Assembly: GCA_031761405.1 (NCBI GenBank) | Contig: JASEVX010000008.1 | Span: 69,218,236 to 69,282,235 of the forward strand | From: Serripes groenlandicus | Lineage: Eukaryota; Mollusca; Bivalvia; Cardiida; Cardiidae | Length of the DNA: 64,000 nt | Direction: 5' to 3' | Part shown: one piece after another, positions 1 to 14,226 of the stretch | How positions within the stretch are numbered: position 1 is the stretch's first letter | How the letters are laid out: every line of letters starts with the position of its first letter | Translations under genes and position numbers: made by a program | The notes under the pieces: generated by a model | Told to the model about the DNA's origin: nothing | The model's input: only the letters and a program-made list of their open reading frames with translations | Database searches by the model: none

Positions 1-3000
1 TAAATATACACCTGTTCCAGTTTCGAATGTTTAAATATACACCTGTTCCCTAATGTACTCTAATGTGTGGGGAGGTTTCATATATTTACCATACTCTAAT
101 GTCTGGGGAGGTCTCATATATTTACCATACTCTAATGTCTGGGGAGGTCTCATATATTTACCATACTCTTATGCATGGGGAGGTCTCATATATTTACCAT
201 ACTCTAATGTGTGGGGAGGTCTCATATATTTACCATACTCTTATGTATGGGGAGGTCTCATATATTTACCATACTCTAATGTGTGGGGAGGTCTCATATA
301 TTTACCATACTCTAATGTTTGGGGAGGTCTCATATATTTACCATACTCTTATGCATGGGGAGGTCTCATATATTTACCATACTCTAATGTGTGGGGAGGT
401 CTCATATATTTACCATACTCTTATGTATGGGGAGGTCTCATATATTTACCATACTATTATGTATGGGGAGGTCTCATATCTTTACCATACTCTAATGTGT
501 GGGGAGGTTTCATATATTTACCATACTCTAATGTCTGGGGAGGTCTCATATATTTACCATACTCTAATGTCTGGGGAGGTCTCATATATTTACCATACTC
601 TTATGCATGGGGAGGTCTCATATATTTACCATACTCTAATGTGTGGGGAGGTCTCATATATTTACCATACTCTTATGTATGGGGAGGTCTCATATATTTA
701 CCATACTCTAATGTGTGGGGAGGTCTCATATATTTACCATACTCTAATGTTTGGGGAGGTCTCATATATTTACCATACTCTTATGCATGGGGAGGTCTCA
801 TATATTTACCATACTCTAATGTGTGGGGAGGTCTCATATATTTACCATACTCTTATGTATGGGGAGGTCTCATATATTTACCATACTCTTATGTATGGGG
901 AGGTCTCATATCTTTACCATACTCTAATGTGTGGGGAGGTTTCATATATTTACCATACTCTAATGTCTGGGGAGGTCTCATATATTTACCATACTCTAAT
1001 GTCTGGCGAGGTCTCATATATTTACCATACTCTTATGCATGGGGAGGTCTCATATATTTACCATACTCTAATGTGTGGGGAGGTCTCATATATTTACCAT
1101 ACTCTTATGTATGGGGAGGTCTCATATATTTACCATACTCTAATGTGTGGGGAGGTCTCATATATTTACCATACTCTAATGTGTGGGGAGGTCTCATATA
1201 TTTACCATACTCTAATGTTTGGGGAGGTCTCATATATTTACCATACTCTTATGTATGGGGAGATCTCATATCTTTACCATACTCTAATGTTTGGGGAGGT
1301 CTCATATATTTACCATACTCTAATGTGTGGGGAGGTCTCATATATTTACCATACTCTAATGTGTGGGCAGGTCTCATATATTTACCATACTCTTATGTAT
1401 GGGGAGGTCTCATATCTTTACCATACTCTAATGTCTGGGGAGGTCTCATATATTTACCATACTCTAATATGTGGGGAGGTCTCATATATTTACCATACTC
1501 TTATGTTTGGGGAGGTCTCATATATTAACCATACTCTTGTGTGGGGAGGTCTCATATCTTTACCATACTGTAAAGTGTGTGGGGGGGGTGTCTCATATAT
1601 TTACCATACTCTAATGTAAGGGGAGGTCTCATATCTTTACCATACTATAATGTGTGGGGAGGTGTCATATCTTTACCATACTATAATGTGTGGGGAGGTC
1701 TCATATCTTTACCATACTTTAAAGTGTGGGGAGGTGTCAGATCTTTACCATACTATAATGTGTGGGGAGGTCCCAGATCTTTACCATACTCTAATGTGTG
1801 GGGAGGTGTCAGATCTTTACCATACTATAATGTGTGGGGAGGTCTCATATATTAACCATACTCTTGTGTGGGGAGGTCTCATATCTTTACCATACTGTAA
1901 AGTGTGGGGGGGGGTCTCATATATTTACCATACTCTAATGTAAGGGGAGGTGTCAGATCTTTACCATACTTTAAAGTGTGGGGAGGTGTCAGATCTTTAC
2001 CATACTCTAATGTGTGGGGAGGTCCCAGATCTTTACCATACTATAATGTGTGGAGAGGTCTCATATATTTACCATACTATAATGTGTTGGGAGGTGTCAG
2101 ATCTTTACCATACTATAATGTGTGGGGAGGTCCCAGATCTTTACCATACTATAATGTGTGGAGAGGTCTCATATATTTACCATACTATAATGTGTTGGGA
2201 GGTGTCAGATCTTTACCATACTATAATGTGTGGGGAGGTCTCATATCTTTACCATACTATAATGTGTGGGGAGGTGTCAGATCTTTACCATACTATAATG
2301 TGTGGGGAGGTGTCAGATCTTTACCATACTATAATGTGTGGGGAGGTGTCAGATCTTTACCATACTATAATGTGTGGGGAGGTCCAAGATCTTTACCATA
2401 CTATAATGTGTGGGGAGGTCCCAGATCTTTACCATACTTTAAAGTGTGGGGAGGTGTCAGATCTTTACCATACTATAATGTGTGGGGAGGTCCCAGATCT
2501 TTACCATACTATAATGTGTGGGGAGGTGTCAGATCTTTACCATACTCTAATGTGTGGGGAGGTCTCATATATTTACCATACTCTAATGTGTGGGCAGGTC
2601 TCATATATTTACCATACTCTAATGTGTGGGGAGGTCTCATATCTTTACCATACTATAATGTGTGGGGAGGTGTCAGATCTTTACCATACTATAATGTGTG
2701 GGGAGGTGTCAGATCTTTACCATACTCTTATGTATGGGGAGGTCTCATATCTTTACCATACTCTAATGTGTGGGGAGGTCTCATATATTTACCATACTCT
2801 TATGTATGGGGAGGTCTCATATATTTACCATACTCTAATGTGTAGGCAGGTCTCATATATTTACCATACTCTAATGTGTGGGGAGGTCTCATATCTTTAA
2901 CATACTATAATGTGTGGGGAGGTGTCAGATCTTTACCATACTCTAATGTGTGGGGAGGTGTCAGATCTTTACCATACTATAATGTGTGGGGAGGTGTCAG

Positions 3001-5085
3001 ATCTTTACCATACTATAATGTGGGGGGAGGTCCCAGATCTTTACCATACTTTAATGTGTGGGGAGGTGTCAGATCTTTACCATACTATAATGTGTGGGGA
3101 GGTGTCAGATCTTTACCATACTATAATGTGTGGGGAGGTGTCAGATCTTTACCATACTATAATGTGTGGGGAGGTGTCAGATCTTTACCATACTATAATG
3201 TGTGGGGAGGTGTCAGATCTTTACCATACTATAATGTGTGGGGAGGTCCCAGATCTTTAAAGTGTGGGGAGGTGTCAGATCTTTACCATACTCTAAAGTG
3301 TTGGGAGGTCTCATATATTTACCATACTCTAATGTGTGGGGAGGTCTCATATCTTTACCATACTCTAATGTGTGGGGAGGTGTCATATCTTTACCATACT
3401 ATAATGTGTGGGGTGGTCTCAGATCTTTACCATACTCAAATGGGTGGGGAGGTCCAAGATCTTTACCATACTCTAATGTATGGGGTGTTCCCAGATCTTT
3501 ACCATACACTAATGTGTGGGGAGGCAGATCTCTACAATACTCTAAAGTGTGGGGAGGTCTCATATATTTACCATACTCTAAAGTGGGGGAGGTCCCAGAT
3601 CTTTACCATACTCTTATGTGCATGGAGGTTTCTTATCATTACCATACTCTAATGTGTTGGGAGGTCCCAGATCTTTACCATACTCTAATGTGCATGGAGG
3701 TTTCTTATCATTACCATACTCTAATGTATGGGGAAGTCTCATATCTTTACTATAATCTAATGTGTGGGGAGGTCTCATATCTTTACTATACTCTAATGTG
3801 TGGGGAGGTCTCATATCTTTACTATACTCTAATGTGTGGGGAGGTCTCATATCTTTACCATACTCTAATGTGGGGGGAGGTCTCATATATTTACCATACT
3901 CTAATGTGTGGAGAGGTCTCATATATTTACCATACTCTAATGTGTGGGGAGGTCTCAGATCTTTACCATACTCTAAAGTGTGGGGAGGTCTCATATATTT
4001 ACCATACTCTAATGTGTGGGGAGGTCCCAGATCTTTACCATACTATAATGTGTGGGGAGGTCTCAGATCTTTACCATACTCTAAAGTGTTGGGAGGTCTC
4101 ATATATTTACCATACTCTAATGTGTGGGGAGTTCTCATATATTTACCATACTCTTATGTGTGGGGAGGTCTCATATATTTACCATTAATGTGTGGGGAGG
4201 TCTCATATATTTACCATACTCTAGTGTGTGGGGAGGTCTCATATATTTACCGTACTCTAATGTATGAGGAGGTCTCATATATTTACCATACTCTAATGTG
4301 TGGGGAGGTCTCATATCTTTACTATACTCTAATGTGTGGGGAGGTCTCATATCTTTACTATACTCTAATGTTTGGGGAGGTCTCAGATCTTTACCATACT
4401 CTAATGTGTGGGGAGGTCTCAGATCTTTACCATACTCTAATGTGTGGGGAGGTCTCATATATTTACCATACTCTTAATGTGTGGGGAGGTTTCATATATT
4501 TACCATACTCTTATGTATGGGGAGGTCTCAGATCTTTACCATACTCTAAAGTGTGGGGAGGTCTCATATATTCTAATGTGTGGGGAGGTCTCAGATCTTT
4601 ACCATACTCTTATGTATGAGGAGGTCTCATATATTTACCATACTCTAATGTGTGGGGAGGTCTCATATCTTTACTATACTCTAATGTGTGTGGGGAGGTC
4701 TCATATCTTTACTATACTCTAATGTTTGGGGAGGTCTCAGATCTTTACCATACTCTAATGTGTGGGGAGGTTTCAGATCTTTACCATACTCTAATGTGTG
4801 GGGAGGTCTCATATATTTACCATACTCTAATGTGTGGGGAGGTTTCATATATTTACCATACTCTTATGTATGGGGAGGTCTCAGATCTTTACCATACTCT
4901 AAAGTGTGGGGAGGTCTCATATATTTACCATACTCTAATGTGTGGGGAGGTCTCAGATCTTTACCATACTCTAAAGTGTGGGGAGGTCTCGTATATTTAC
5001 CATACTCTAATGTGTGGGGAGGTCTCATATATTTACCATACTCTAAAGTGTGGGGAGGTCTCATATATTTACCATACTCTAATGT
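1..5085. repeat. 36-bp satellite, well ordered
   Basis: About 140 tandem copies of a 36-bp unit (tactctaatg, tgtggggagg, tctcatatat, ttacca). Subtypes differ at fixed sites (tctcatatat, gtcagatctt, cccagatctt; ctaatgtgtg, cttatgtatg, ctaaagtgtg). From about 60 to 1260 the variant gggaggtttc recurs every 432 bp (74, 506, 938), a 12-unit higher-order repeat; near 2043-2200 a 108-bp trimer recurs. Because 36 is divisible by three, all frames are open for long distances; these are not proteins. It continues off the left edge. Confidence 0.97.
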
Positions 5086-7705
5086 GTGGGAGAGGTCTCA
5101 TATATTTACCATACTCTAAGTGTGGTGGGAGGTCTCATATCTTTACCATACTCTAATGTGTGGGGAGGTGTCAGATCTTTACCATACTATAATGTGTGGG
5201 GAGTGGTGTCAGATCTTACACATCCTATAATGTGTGGGGAGAGTGTCAGATCTTTACCATACTTTAAAGTGTGGAGGTGTCAGAGCTCTTTACCATACTA
5301 TATTGTGGGGGGAGGTCCCAGATCTTTTACCATACTATAATGCTGTGGGGAGGTGTCAGATTCTTTACCATACTATAATGTGTGGGGACGGTGCTCAGAT
5401 CTTTACCATACTATAACTGTGTGTGAGGGTGCTCATATATTTACCATTAATGTGTGGGAGAGGTCTCATATATTTACCACTACTCTAGTGTGTGGAGGGA
5501 GGTCTCATATATTTACCGAGTACTACACTAAAGTAGTGCAGGATGCGTCTCATATATTTACCTTACTCTAATGTGTGTGAGGGAGTCTCATATCTATTAC
5601 TCATACTCTAATGATCGTGGGGAGGTCTCATATCTTTACTATTCTCTAATGTCTCTAGGAGCGAGGTCTCAGATCTTTACCATACTCTAATGTGTGGGGG
5701 AAGGTCTCAGATTCTTTACCATACTCTAATGTGTGGGGAGGTCTCATATATTTACCATACTCTTAATGTGTGGGGATGGTTCATATATTTACCTACTCTT
5801 ATGTATGGGGAGGTCTCAGATCTTTACCATACATCTAAAGTGTGGGAGGTCTCATATATTCTAATGTGTGGGGAAGGTCTCAGATCTTTACCCATACTCT
5901 TATGTCATGAGTGACGGTTCTCATATATTTACCAATACTCTAATGTGTGGGGAGGTCTCATATCTTTACTATACTCCTAATGTGTGTGGAGTGGAGGTCT
6001 CAATATCTTTACTATACTCTAATGTTTGGGGAGGTCCTCAGATCTTTACCATACTCTAATGTGTGGGGAGGTTTCAGATCTTTACCATACTCTAATGTGT
6101 AGAGGGAAGGTCCTCCATATTTACCATACTCTAAATGTGTGGGGAGGTTTCATATATTTACCATACATCTATGTATGGGGAGGTCTCAGATCTTTACCAT
6201 ACTCTAAAAGTGTGGGGAGGTCTCATATATTTACCCATACTCTCAAGTGTGCTAGGGGGATGGTCTCAGATCTTACATACTCTAAAGTGTGGGAGGTCTC
6301 GTATATTTACCATCTCTAATGTGTGGGGAGGTCTCATATATTTTCCATACTCTAAAGTGTGGGGAGGTCTCATATATTTACCATACTCTAATGTGTGGGG
6401 AGGTCTCATATATTACCATACTCTAATGTGTGGGGAGGTCTCAATATCTTTACCATACTCTAATGTGTTGGGGAGGTGTCAGATCTTTACCATACTTTAA
6501 TGTGTGGGGAGGTGTCATATATTTACCATACTTTAATGTGTGGGGAGGTGTCAGATCTTTACCATAACTATAATAGTGTGGGGAAGGTGTCAGATCTTTA
6601 CCATACTTTAACACGTGTGGAGGAGGTGTCAGATCTTTACATACTATATTGTGGGGGTCAGGTCCCCAGATCTTTACCATACTATAATGTGCTTGGGGAG
6701 GTGTCAGATCTTTACCATACTATAATGTTGTAGGGCGACAGCGTGTCAGATCTTTACCATACTATAATGTGTGGGGAGCGTCCCAGATCTTTACCATACT
6801 TTAATGTAGTGGGAGGTCTCATATCTTTACCATACTCATAATGTAGTGGAGGTGTCAGTCTTTACTATACTATAATGTGTGGGGAGGGTCTCATATATTT
6901 ACCATACTATAATTTGTGGAGAGCGTCTCATATATTTACCATACTATAATGTGTGGGAGAGGTCTTCATATATTTACCATACTACTTATCGTAGTGGATG
7001 GAGGTCTCAGATCTTTACCATACTCTAATGTGTGGGGAGGTGTCAGATCTATTACCATACTCTAATGTGTGGGGAGGTGTCAGAATCTTTACCATACTAT
7101 AATGTGTGAGGGAGGTCTCATATATTTTACCAGTACTATAATGTGTGGGGAGGTCTCATATATTTACCATATCTATAATGTGTGGGAGGTGTCAGATCTT
7201 TGTCCATACTCTAATGTGTGGGGAGAGGTCAGCATCTCTATTACCATACTATAATAGTGTGGGGGTCGTCATATATTTACCATACTATTATGTTTGAGAG
7301 GTGTCTCATATATTACACATACTATAATGTGTTGGGAGGTGTCGAGATCATTTACCATACTCTAACTGTGTGGGGAGGTGTCAGATCTTTACCATACTCT
7401 AATGTGTGGGGAGGTCTCATATATATTTACCATACTATAATGTGATGGGAGGTCTCTCATATCTTTACCATACTATAATGTGTGGGAGGTGTCAGATCTT
7501 TACTCTGAACATCGTCTAATGTGTGGGGAAGGATCTCATATCTTTTACCATACTCAAATGTAGTGGGGAGGTCAGTTCTAGATCTTACCATACCTAGTAT
7601 ATGTTGTAGGGGAGGTGTCATATCTTTACCATACTATAATGTGTGGGAGGTGTCGTCATATCTTTACCATACTCAAATGTAGTGGTGCGAGTGTGTCTCA
7701 GATCT
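5086..7705. repeat. 36-bp satellite, indel-riddled part next to the gap
   Basis: The same 36-bp repeat, but from about 5086 nearly every unit carries one or more single-base insertions or deletions, increasing toward the N gap. The substitution subtypes are the same as in the clean part, while the indels are scattered and unique. That pattern is what uncorrected single-molecule reads look like rather than satellite evolution. Treat base-level sequence here as unreliable. Confidence 0.85.
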
Positions 7706-7905
7706 NNNNNNNNNNNNNNNNNNNNNNNNNNNNNNNNNNNNNNNNNNNNNNNNNNNNNNNNNNNNNNNNNNNNNNNNNNNNNNNNNNNNNNNNNNNNNNN
7801 NNNNNNNNNNNNNNNNNNNNNNNNNNNNNNNNNNNNNNNNNNNNNNNNNNNNNNNNNNNNNNNNNNNNNNNNNNNNNNNNNNNNNNNNNNNNNNNNNNNN
7901 NNNNN
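7706..7905. other. Assembly gap of 200 N
   Basis: Exactly 200 undetermined bases, a round size suggesting a scaffolding gap of unknown true length. It separates the satellite from a pearl-like element. The 3' terminal RNGTT exons could fall in it or beyond position 1. Confidence 0.99.
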
Positions 7906-7915
7906 TAATAATAAA

Positions 7916-9321
7916 AACAAGAGCTGTCGGAGGACAGCGCGCTCGACTACAGGCCGCTTATTCACATAAAGCACTATTTCATTATATTGCACTTAAGTAC
8001 TATTAAATCATATTATATACTCTATATGTAAAAAGCAACTGAATAGATATACATACATTTAAATATAATTTAAAAATAAAATTTCCTAAGTCAATCAAGG
8101 GCCATTACTCCATATTTAGGATACAATGGAGTTATCTAACCTAATTGTACTATGGTCCTTAACAAATATGTGAAGTATGAAGTGTTTTGAATGATGTAAC
8201 TTTAACGTTGAGCTAAACGCAAATGTTAAAACTGACCGAGTCCAAAATTAGCAAAACCTTAAAAAAAGGTTTTCCTAATGTTTGACACCATGCAAAACCC
8301 GTTTGATATGTTGAAGAATTATATTTGATAAATAAATGATCACAATTAGAAAGAAATGTAACCAAAAATTAAGAATTTATCTAAAATTCTCAAAATCAAA
8401 CAAAAATCATGTTCTTTTACCCCCTAAAAGTCACACTCAGCATCTTCAACATACTATGTGAAGAAAGGTATTACATGTAATTATATTCCAAATATGGAAG
8501 CCCTAACACAAGTACTTATTTAGAAAAATTTGAAAATTAAATGAAAAAGCCAACTTGCCCTAAAACTTTAACCACCCAAAAGCATGTGTTTTTACCGCAA
8601 ACAGAAGGTCACACTCAGCATCTTCAGCATGTAATATGAAGAAATGTATTAAATGTAATTATTTTCCAAATATGAAAGCCCTAGCACAAGTACTTATTCA
8701 GAAAAAGTTAAAAAAATAAAATAAAATCCTACTTGCCCCCAAAACTTTAACCACCGAAAATCATGTTTTTACCCCAAAAAGAAGGTCACACTCAGCATCT
8801 TCAGCATTTAATGTGAAGAAAGGTATAAGATGTAACTATATTCTAAATATTAAAGCTCTAGCACAAATTCTTATAGAGAAAAATTAAAAAATTAAATGAA
8901 AATGCCAACTTGCCCTAAAACTTTAACCACCCAAAATCATGTCTTTTACCCCAAAAAGAAGGTAAAACTCAGAATCTTCAGCATACAATATAAAGAAAGG
9001 TATTAGATGTAATTATATTCCAAATATGAAAGCCCTAGCACAAGTACTTATTGAGAAAAAAAAAATCAAAAAGAAAATCCAACTTGCCCTAAAACTTTAA
9101 CCCCCGAAAATCATGTTTTTTTTTCCCAAAAGGAAGGTCACACTCAGCATCTTTAGCGTTCAATGTGAAGAAAGGTATAAGATGTAACTATATTCCAAAT
9201 ATGAAAGCCCTAGCACAAATACTTATGAATGAAAATCCCAACTTGCCCTTAAACTTTAACCGGACGCCGACGCCGGGGCGAGTAGTAAAGCTCTCATATT
9301 CTTCGAATAGTCGAGCTAAAA
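7916..9321 (+). mobile_element. Pearl-like (Helentron-type) non-autonomous element, family A
   Basis: Starts AACAAGAGCTGTC with the palindromic GACAGCGCGCTCGACTA and ends with a hairpin containing TAGTCGAGCTAAAA, so the two ends share CTCGACTA in inverted order. Between are about five ~160-bp core repeats (AAAACTTTAACC, CACTCAGCATCTTCAGC) and a short CGGACGCCGACGCC stretch before the 3' end. This matches the plan of bivalve pearl elements. No coding capacity. Confidence 0.75.
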
Positions 9322-11717
9322 AGGAATTTGGAGGGGGGGTCACTTTACCATGCCCATAGTAAAATGACCCCCTATTTTTTTCATCTTATACGATTTCATT
9401 GTACTATTTATAATTAAAGTCAATAATAAACTGTATTGATTTAAAATTTAGTTTTATATCGGTGAATTATAATAAAAGAAAGAAAGGAATTTGGAGGGGA
9501 GGGGGGAGGTCACTTTGACCCCCCTATTTTTTTTCATCTTATACAATTTCATTGTACTATTTATAATTACAAAGTCAATGATAAATTTCGTTGATTTAAA
9601 ATTTAGTTTTATAAGTGAATTATAATTTAAAACAAGAGGGCCATGATGGCCCTAGAATCGCTCACCTGATTTATTTATTTTCGCTTTAGCTATATAAGCC
9701 CCGCCCCCTGGCAGCCATAGTTTTTGACAAATCAACTTGGCTTGAAGAAATCTGATAGAGGTTTACCCTAGGAACATTTCTACAAAATTATTTGAAAATC
9801 GGCTAGACACTTTTGGAAGAGAAGATTTTTTAAGTTTTTACTACAGCCATATAATGCAAAATAGCCCCGCCCACTGGCGGCAATGTTTTTTGACCAATCA
9901 ACATGGCTTGAAGGAATCTGAAAGTGGGTCATCCAAGGAACATTTCTACAAAATTATTTGAAAATCTGCCTGACACTTTTGGAGAAGAAGATTTTTTAAG
10001 TTTTCACTATAGCCATATAAGGCAAAATAGCCCCGCCTCCCCTGGCGTCCATGTTTTTTCGACCAATCAACTTGGCTTGAAGGAATCTGATAGAGGGTCA
10101 TCCAAGGAACATTTCTACAACATTATTTGAAAATCGGCATGACACTTTCGGAGGAGAAGATTTTTTAAGTTTTCACTATAGCCATATACGGCAAAATAGC
10201 CCCGCCCCCCCTGGCGGCCATGTTTTTTGACCAATCAACATGGCTTGAAGGAATCTAATAGAGGTTCATCCAAGGAGCATTTCTACAAAATTATTTGAAA
10301 ATCTGCCAACCAGTTCGGGAGAAGAAGATATTTTAAGTTTTCACTTTAGCCATATAAGGCAAAATAGCCCTGCCCACTGGCGGCCATATTTTTCGACCAA
10401 TCAACATGGCTTGAAGGAATCTGATAGTGGGTCACTTAAGGAACATTTCTACAAAATTATTTGAAAATCGGCCCGACACTTTCAGAGGAGAAGATTTTTT
10501 AAGTTTTCACTATAGCCATATAAGGCAAAATAGCCCCGCCCCCCTGGCGGCCATGTTTTTCGACCAATCAAGATGGCTCGAAGGAATCTGATAGCGGGTC
10601 ATCCAAGGAACATTTCTACAAAATTATTTGAAAATAGGCCTGACACTTTCGGAGGAGAAGATTTTTTAAGTTTTCACTATAGCCATATAAGGCAAAATAG
10701 CCCCGCCCGCCCTGGCGGCCATGTTTTTTGACCAATCAACATGGCTTAAAGGAATCTGATAGAGGGTCATCCAAGGAACAATTCTACAAAATTATTTAAA
10801 AATCTGCCAACCAGTTTGGGAGAAGAAGTATTTTGAAGTTTTTTTCATTTCGTTGCCATGGAAACCAGAATTCTGCATGGATCCCAAAAATTTGAAGGAA
10901 ATCCGGTGTGGTCATTGAGAGGATGCTTTCTGTGAAGTTTCATCCCAATTGACCCACTGGTTACTGAGGAGAAGAAGTTGACGGACGACGCATGACGGAC
11001 GACGCACGACGGACGCCGGACAAAAGGCGATCACAACAACTCACCTTGAGCAAAGCTCAGGTGAGCTAAAAAGGGAATTTGGATGGGGGTGGGGGGGTGT
11101 ATGGGTCACTTTACCATGGCCATAGTAACATGACCCCCCTATTTTTATCATCTTAAACTATTTCATTGTACTATTTTCTGTATTCAATCTATTCTGCACT
11201 TTATAATTACAATTAGTACATTAAAATGGGTTAAAATGTATACAAAATAAATAAAATAGGGCGAGTCGTTGGTAAAATGACCCCGCACACCTAACCATTA
11301 TTTTTTTTACTTGTTGTAATTCACTAGTCATACTTAATTTTGATTCCATACAATCTATTCTGCACTTGATAATGGCAAATAATACATTAAAATGGGATAA
11401 GATGTATAAAACAATTAAATATAGGGAGTCATTTTACAATGGTCATGGTAACGTTACCCCCGCCCCCTTAATTTTTGTATGATAACATAATTAATTGGTA
11501 ACACTGTATTTTGTTTCCATATAATAGACATCATTTAATAATGGCAACTAGTGCATTAAAAGTGAAGAAGATAAAACAAATAGTGTGTGTGGGGGGTGTA
11601 GGGGGGTGGGGTCATTTTACTATGGCCATGGTTTGTATTTGATCATAATTCATTGGTAACACTAGTTTTTTTTTCCATACCATCTATTATGCTTAAATAA
11701 TTGCAAACAGTACATTA
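9316..11717. repeat. ~160-180 bp tandem repeat, split by a later insertion
   Basis: Copies begin AAAGGAATTTGGAGGGG and contain GGTCACTTTACCATGGCCAT and a CATCTTATAC-ATTTCATTGT segment. Two copies lie at about 9316-9630 and three to four divergent ones at 11066-11717. The family B element 9631-11070 sits between them, so it was inserted into this array. Confidence 0.7.
9631..11070 (+). mobile_element. Pearl-like element, family B
   Basis: Starts AACAAGAGGGCCATGATGG and CGCTCACCTG; ends with ACGACGGACGCCGG, then a hairpin GAGCAAAGCTC and CAGGTGAGCTAAAAA. The ends share GCTCACCTG/CAGGTGAGC in inverted order. The middle has about seven ~165-bp core repeats (CCATATAAGGCAAAATAGCC, ATGGCTTGAAGGAATCTGAT). 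Confidence 0.8.
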
Positions 11718-12760
11718 AACAAGAGGGCCAAGATGGCCCTAAATCGATCACCTAATTGATAGTAAATTAGTAGCAAATATTTAACTGCAAATATCTGGAA
11801 AATGAAACTGAAAGGAGTGGACACTTCTCAAGAAACAGCTTATCAGTAAAGGCCATTTATATCTTGAAATCTAACAAGAATGGAATTATAAAGTTTTTGT
11901 CATTTTGCACCTTTCCTGATGCCGCCTTGCTGCCCCGTTTTTCAACGAAATCAATATGGCTTCAACAGTTTATTTAAAGGGTCACTTAAGAAACATTTCT
12001 ACCAAATTATCTTGCAATCACACAAGTAGATTATGGAGGAAAAGGATTTTAAAATTTGGGTATTTTTTTCACTTTCTGATGCCGCAGCAACCAAAGTTCT
12101 CATTGGAATTTAAATCTTTGAACAATTTTGAAAGAGGACCACCAAAGGAACATTCTTGTGATGTTTTGTGGAAACTGGTCAATTGGAATGGTAGGAGTTG
12201 GTTGTCATTTGTAGCTAAAAGTTCAATTTACCCTTTTTGTGATGACGCCTGGTTGCTATGATTGTGTAACCAATCAAAATGGCTTAAACAAATTAAATAG
12301 AGGATCATTACAGTAAGATTCGTATTATATTTTCTTAAAATCAGACAAGCATTTGCATAAAAATGGAATTTTCAAATTTTGCCCCTTTTTTGATGCCGCC
12401 TGACTGCCATGTTTTTCAACCAATCTGTATGGCTTGAACAATTTTTATAGAGGGTCACCCAATGAACATTTGTACCAAATTATATTTGAATCTGACGGGC
12501 AGATTCGGAGGAGATGATTTTTAAAGTTTGGACCTTTTGCCCCCTTTCTGATGGCGCAGCAACCAAAGTTCTCAATGGAATTTAAATCTTTGAACAACTT
12601 TGAAAGAGGCCAACCAGAGGAACAGTCCTGTGATGTTTCACGGAAATTGTCCTTGGAGTTTGGGAGGAGATGATGTTTAAAGCTAAAAGTTAACGCCAGA
12701 CGGACGACGGACAAAAAGTGATCAGAATAGCTCACCTTGAGCCTTCGGCTCAGGTGATCT
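11718..12760 (+). mobile_element. Pearl-like element, family B (divergent subfamily)
   Basis: Starts AACAAGAGGGCCAAGATGGC; ends CGGACGACGGAC, then GCCTTCGGCTCAGGTGATCT. The core repeats are diverged from the 9631 copy (GATGCCGC, TTTGAACAA, AGGAACA spaced regularly). It abuts the next element at an AACAAG start. Confidence 0.75.
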
Positions 12761-13748
12761 AACAAGATGTGTTTGTGAAACACTGATGCCCCCGAATGGC
12801 AACATCTAGGTCAAAGGTCAAGGACGCCAGGTCAAAAATGTTGGTACTGACAGAAAGGTCATGTCACAAGGAATACACATGTGAAATATGGTAGCCGTAC
12901 CTGTTATGGTTCAAAAGTAGTGGTCAAAGTTAAAAAAAAAATCTAGAATGGCAACATCTAGGTCAAAGGTCAAGGTCGAAAGGTGAACAATTTTGGTATT
13001 GACAGAAAGGTCATGTCACAAGGTATACACATGTGAAATATGGTAGCCGTACCTGTTATGGTTCAAAAGTAGTGGTCAAGGTTAAAGTTTTTTTCGAGAA
13101 TGGCAACATCTAGGTCAAAGGTCAAGGTTGCAAGGTGAAAATTGTTGGTGCTGACAGAAAGGTCATGTCACAAGCTGTTATGGTTCAAAAGTAGTGGTCA
13201 ATGTTAAAGGTTTTTTTGAGAATGGCAACATCTAGGTCAAAGGTCAAGGTCACAAGGTTAAAAATGTTGGTACTGACAGAAAGGTCATGTCACAAGGAAT
13301 ACACATGTGAAATATGGTAGCCGTACCTGTTATGGTTCAAAAGTAGTGGTCAAGGTTAAAGTTATTTTCGCGAATGGCAACATCTAGGTCAAAGGTCAAG
13401 GTCGCAAGGTCAAAAATGTTGGTACTGACAGAAAGGTCATTTCACAAGGAATACACATGTGAAATATGGTAGCCGTACCTGTTATGGTTCAAAAGTAATG
13501 GCCAAGGTTAAAGTTTTTTTTCAAGAATGGCAACATCTAGGTCAAAGGTCAAGGTTGCAAGGTAAAAAAATTTGGTACTGACAGAAAGGTCATGTCACAA
13601 GGAATACACATGTGAAATATGGTAGCCATACCTGTTATGGTTTAAACGTAGTGGTCAAGGTTAAAGTTTTTTTCGTGCAGACAGACAGACGTGCAGACAG
13701 GCCAAAAACTAGATGCCCACCGAATCAGTGATTCCGGGGGCATAAAAA
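12761..13748 (+). mobile_element. Pearl-like element, family C
   Basis: Starts AACAAGATGTGTTTGTG with GATGCCCCCGAATGG and ends CAGTGATTCCGGGGGCATAA, so CCCCCGAAT and ATTCCGGGGG pair between ends. Six ~150-bp core repeats each carry GGCAACATCTAGGTCAAAGG and TACCTGTTATGGTTCAAAAG; an ACAGACAGAC tract precedes the 3' end. Confidence 0.8.
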
Positions 13749-14226
13749 ACCACCCCCTGGAGGCCATTGTTTTTGACCAATCAATATGGCTTGAAGGAAT
13801 CTGATAGAGGGTCACCCAAGAATCATTTCTACAAAATTATTTGAAAATCGGCCCGATACTTTCGGAGGAGAAGATTTTTGAAGATTTCACTATAGCCATA
13901 TAAGGCGAAACAACCCCACCATGTTTTTCAACCAATCAACATGGCTTGAAGGAATCTGATAGAGGAACATTTCTACATAAAAATTATTTGAAAATTGGCC
14001 TGACACTTTCGGAGTGAAAGATTTTGCTTTCAGTTGCCATGGAAACCAGAATTTTGCATGAATCCAATAAACTTTAAGGAATCTAGGAGAGGACATTGGG
14101 GGGATGCTTCCTATGAAGTTTTATCCCAATTAGCCAAGTGGTTAGGGAGAAGTTGTTTGAAGCAAAAGCTGATGCACGACGGACAATTCGGCATGACATA
14201 AGCTCGACTGGCTCAGAGCTAAAAAT
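13749..14226 (+). mobile_element. 5'-truncated pearl-like relic, family B
   Basis: Begins inside the family B core (CACCCCCTGGAGGCCAT), includes two core repeats and a decayed 3' end (GCACGACGGACAA, GGCTCAGAGCTAAAAATT). No AACAAG start. Confidence 0.6.

Noticed and set aside
53..2900. Long open reading frames (up to 518 codons) of YSNVWGGLIYLP-type repeats
   Set aside because: The 36-bp period is divisible by three, so two or more frames stay open together in overlapping, contradictory translations; no signal peptide, start context or codon bias.
9631..13748. Bacterial-type regulatory hairpins/terminators
   Set aside because: Stem-loops followed by A-rich tails are the 3' ends of pearl-like elements, recurring with each copy.
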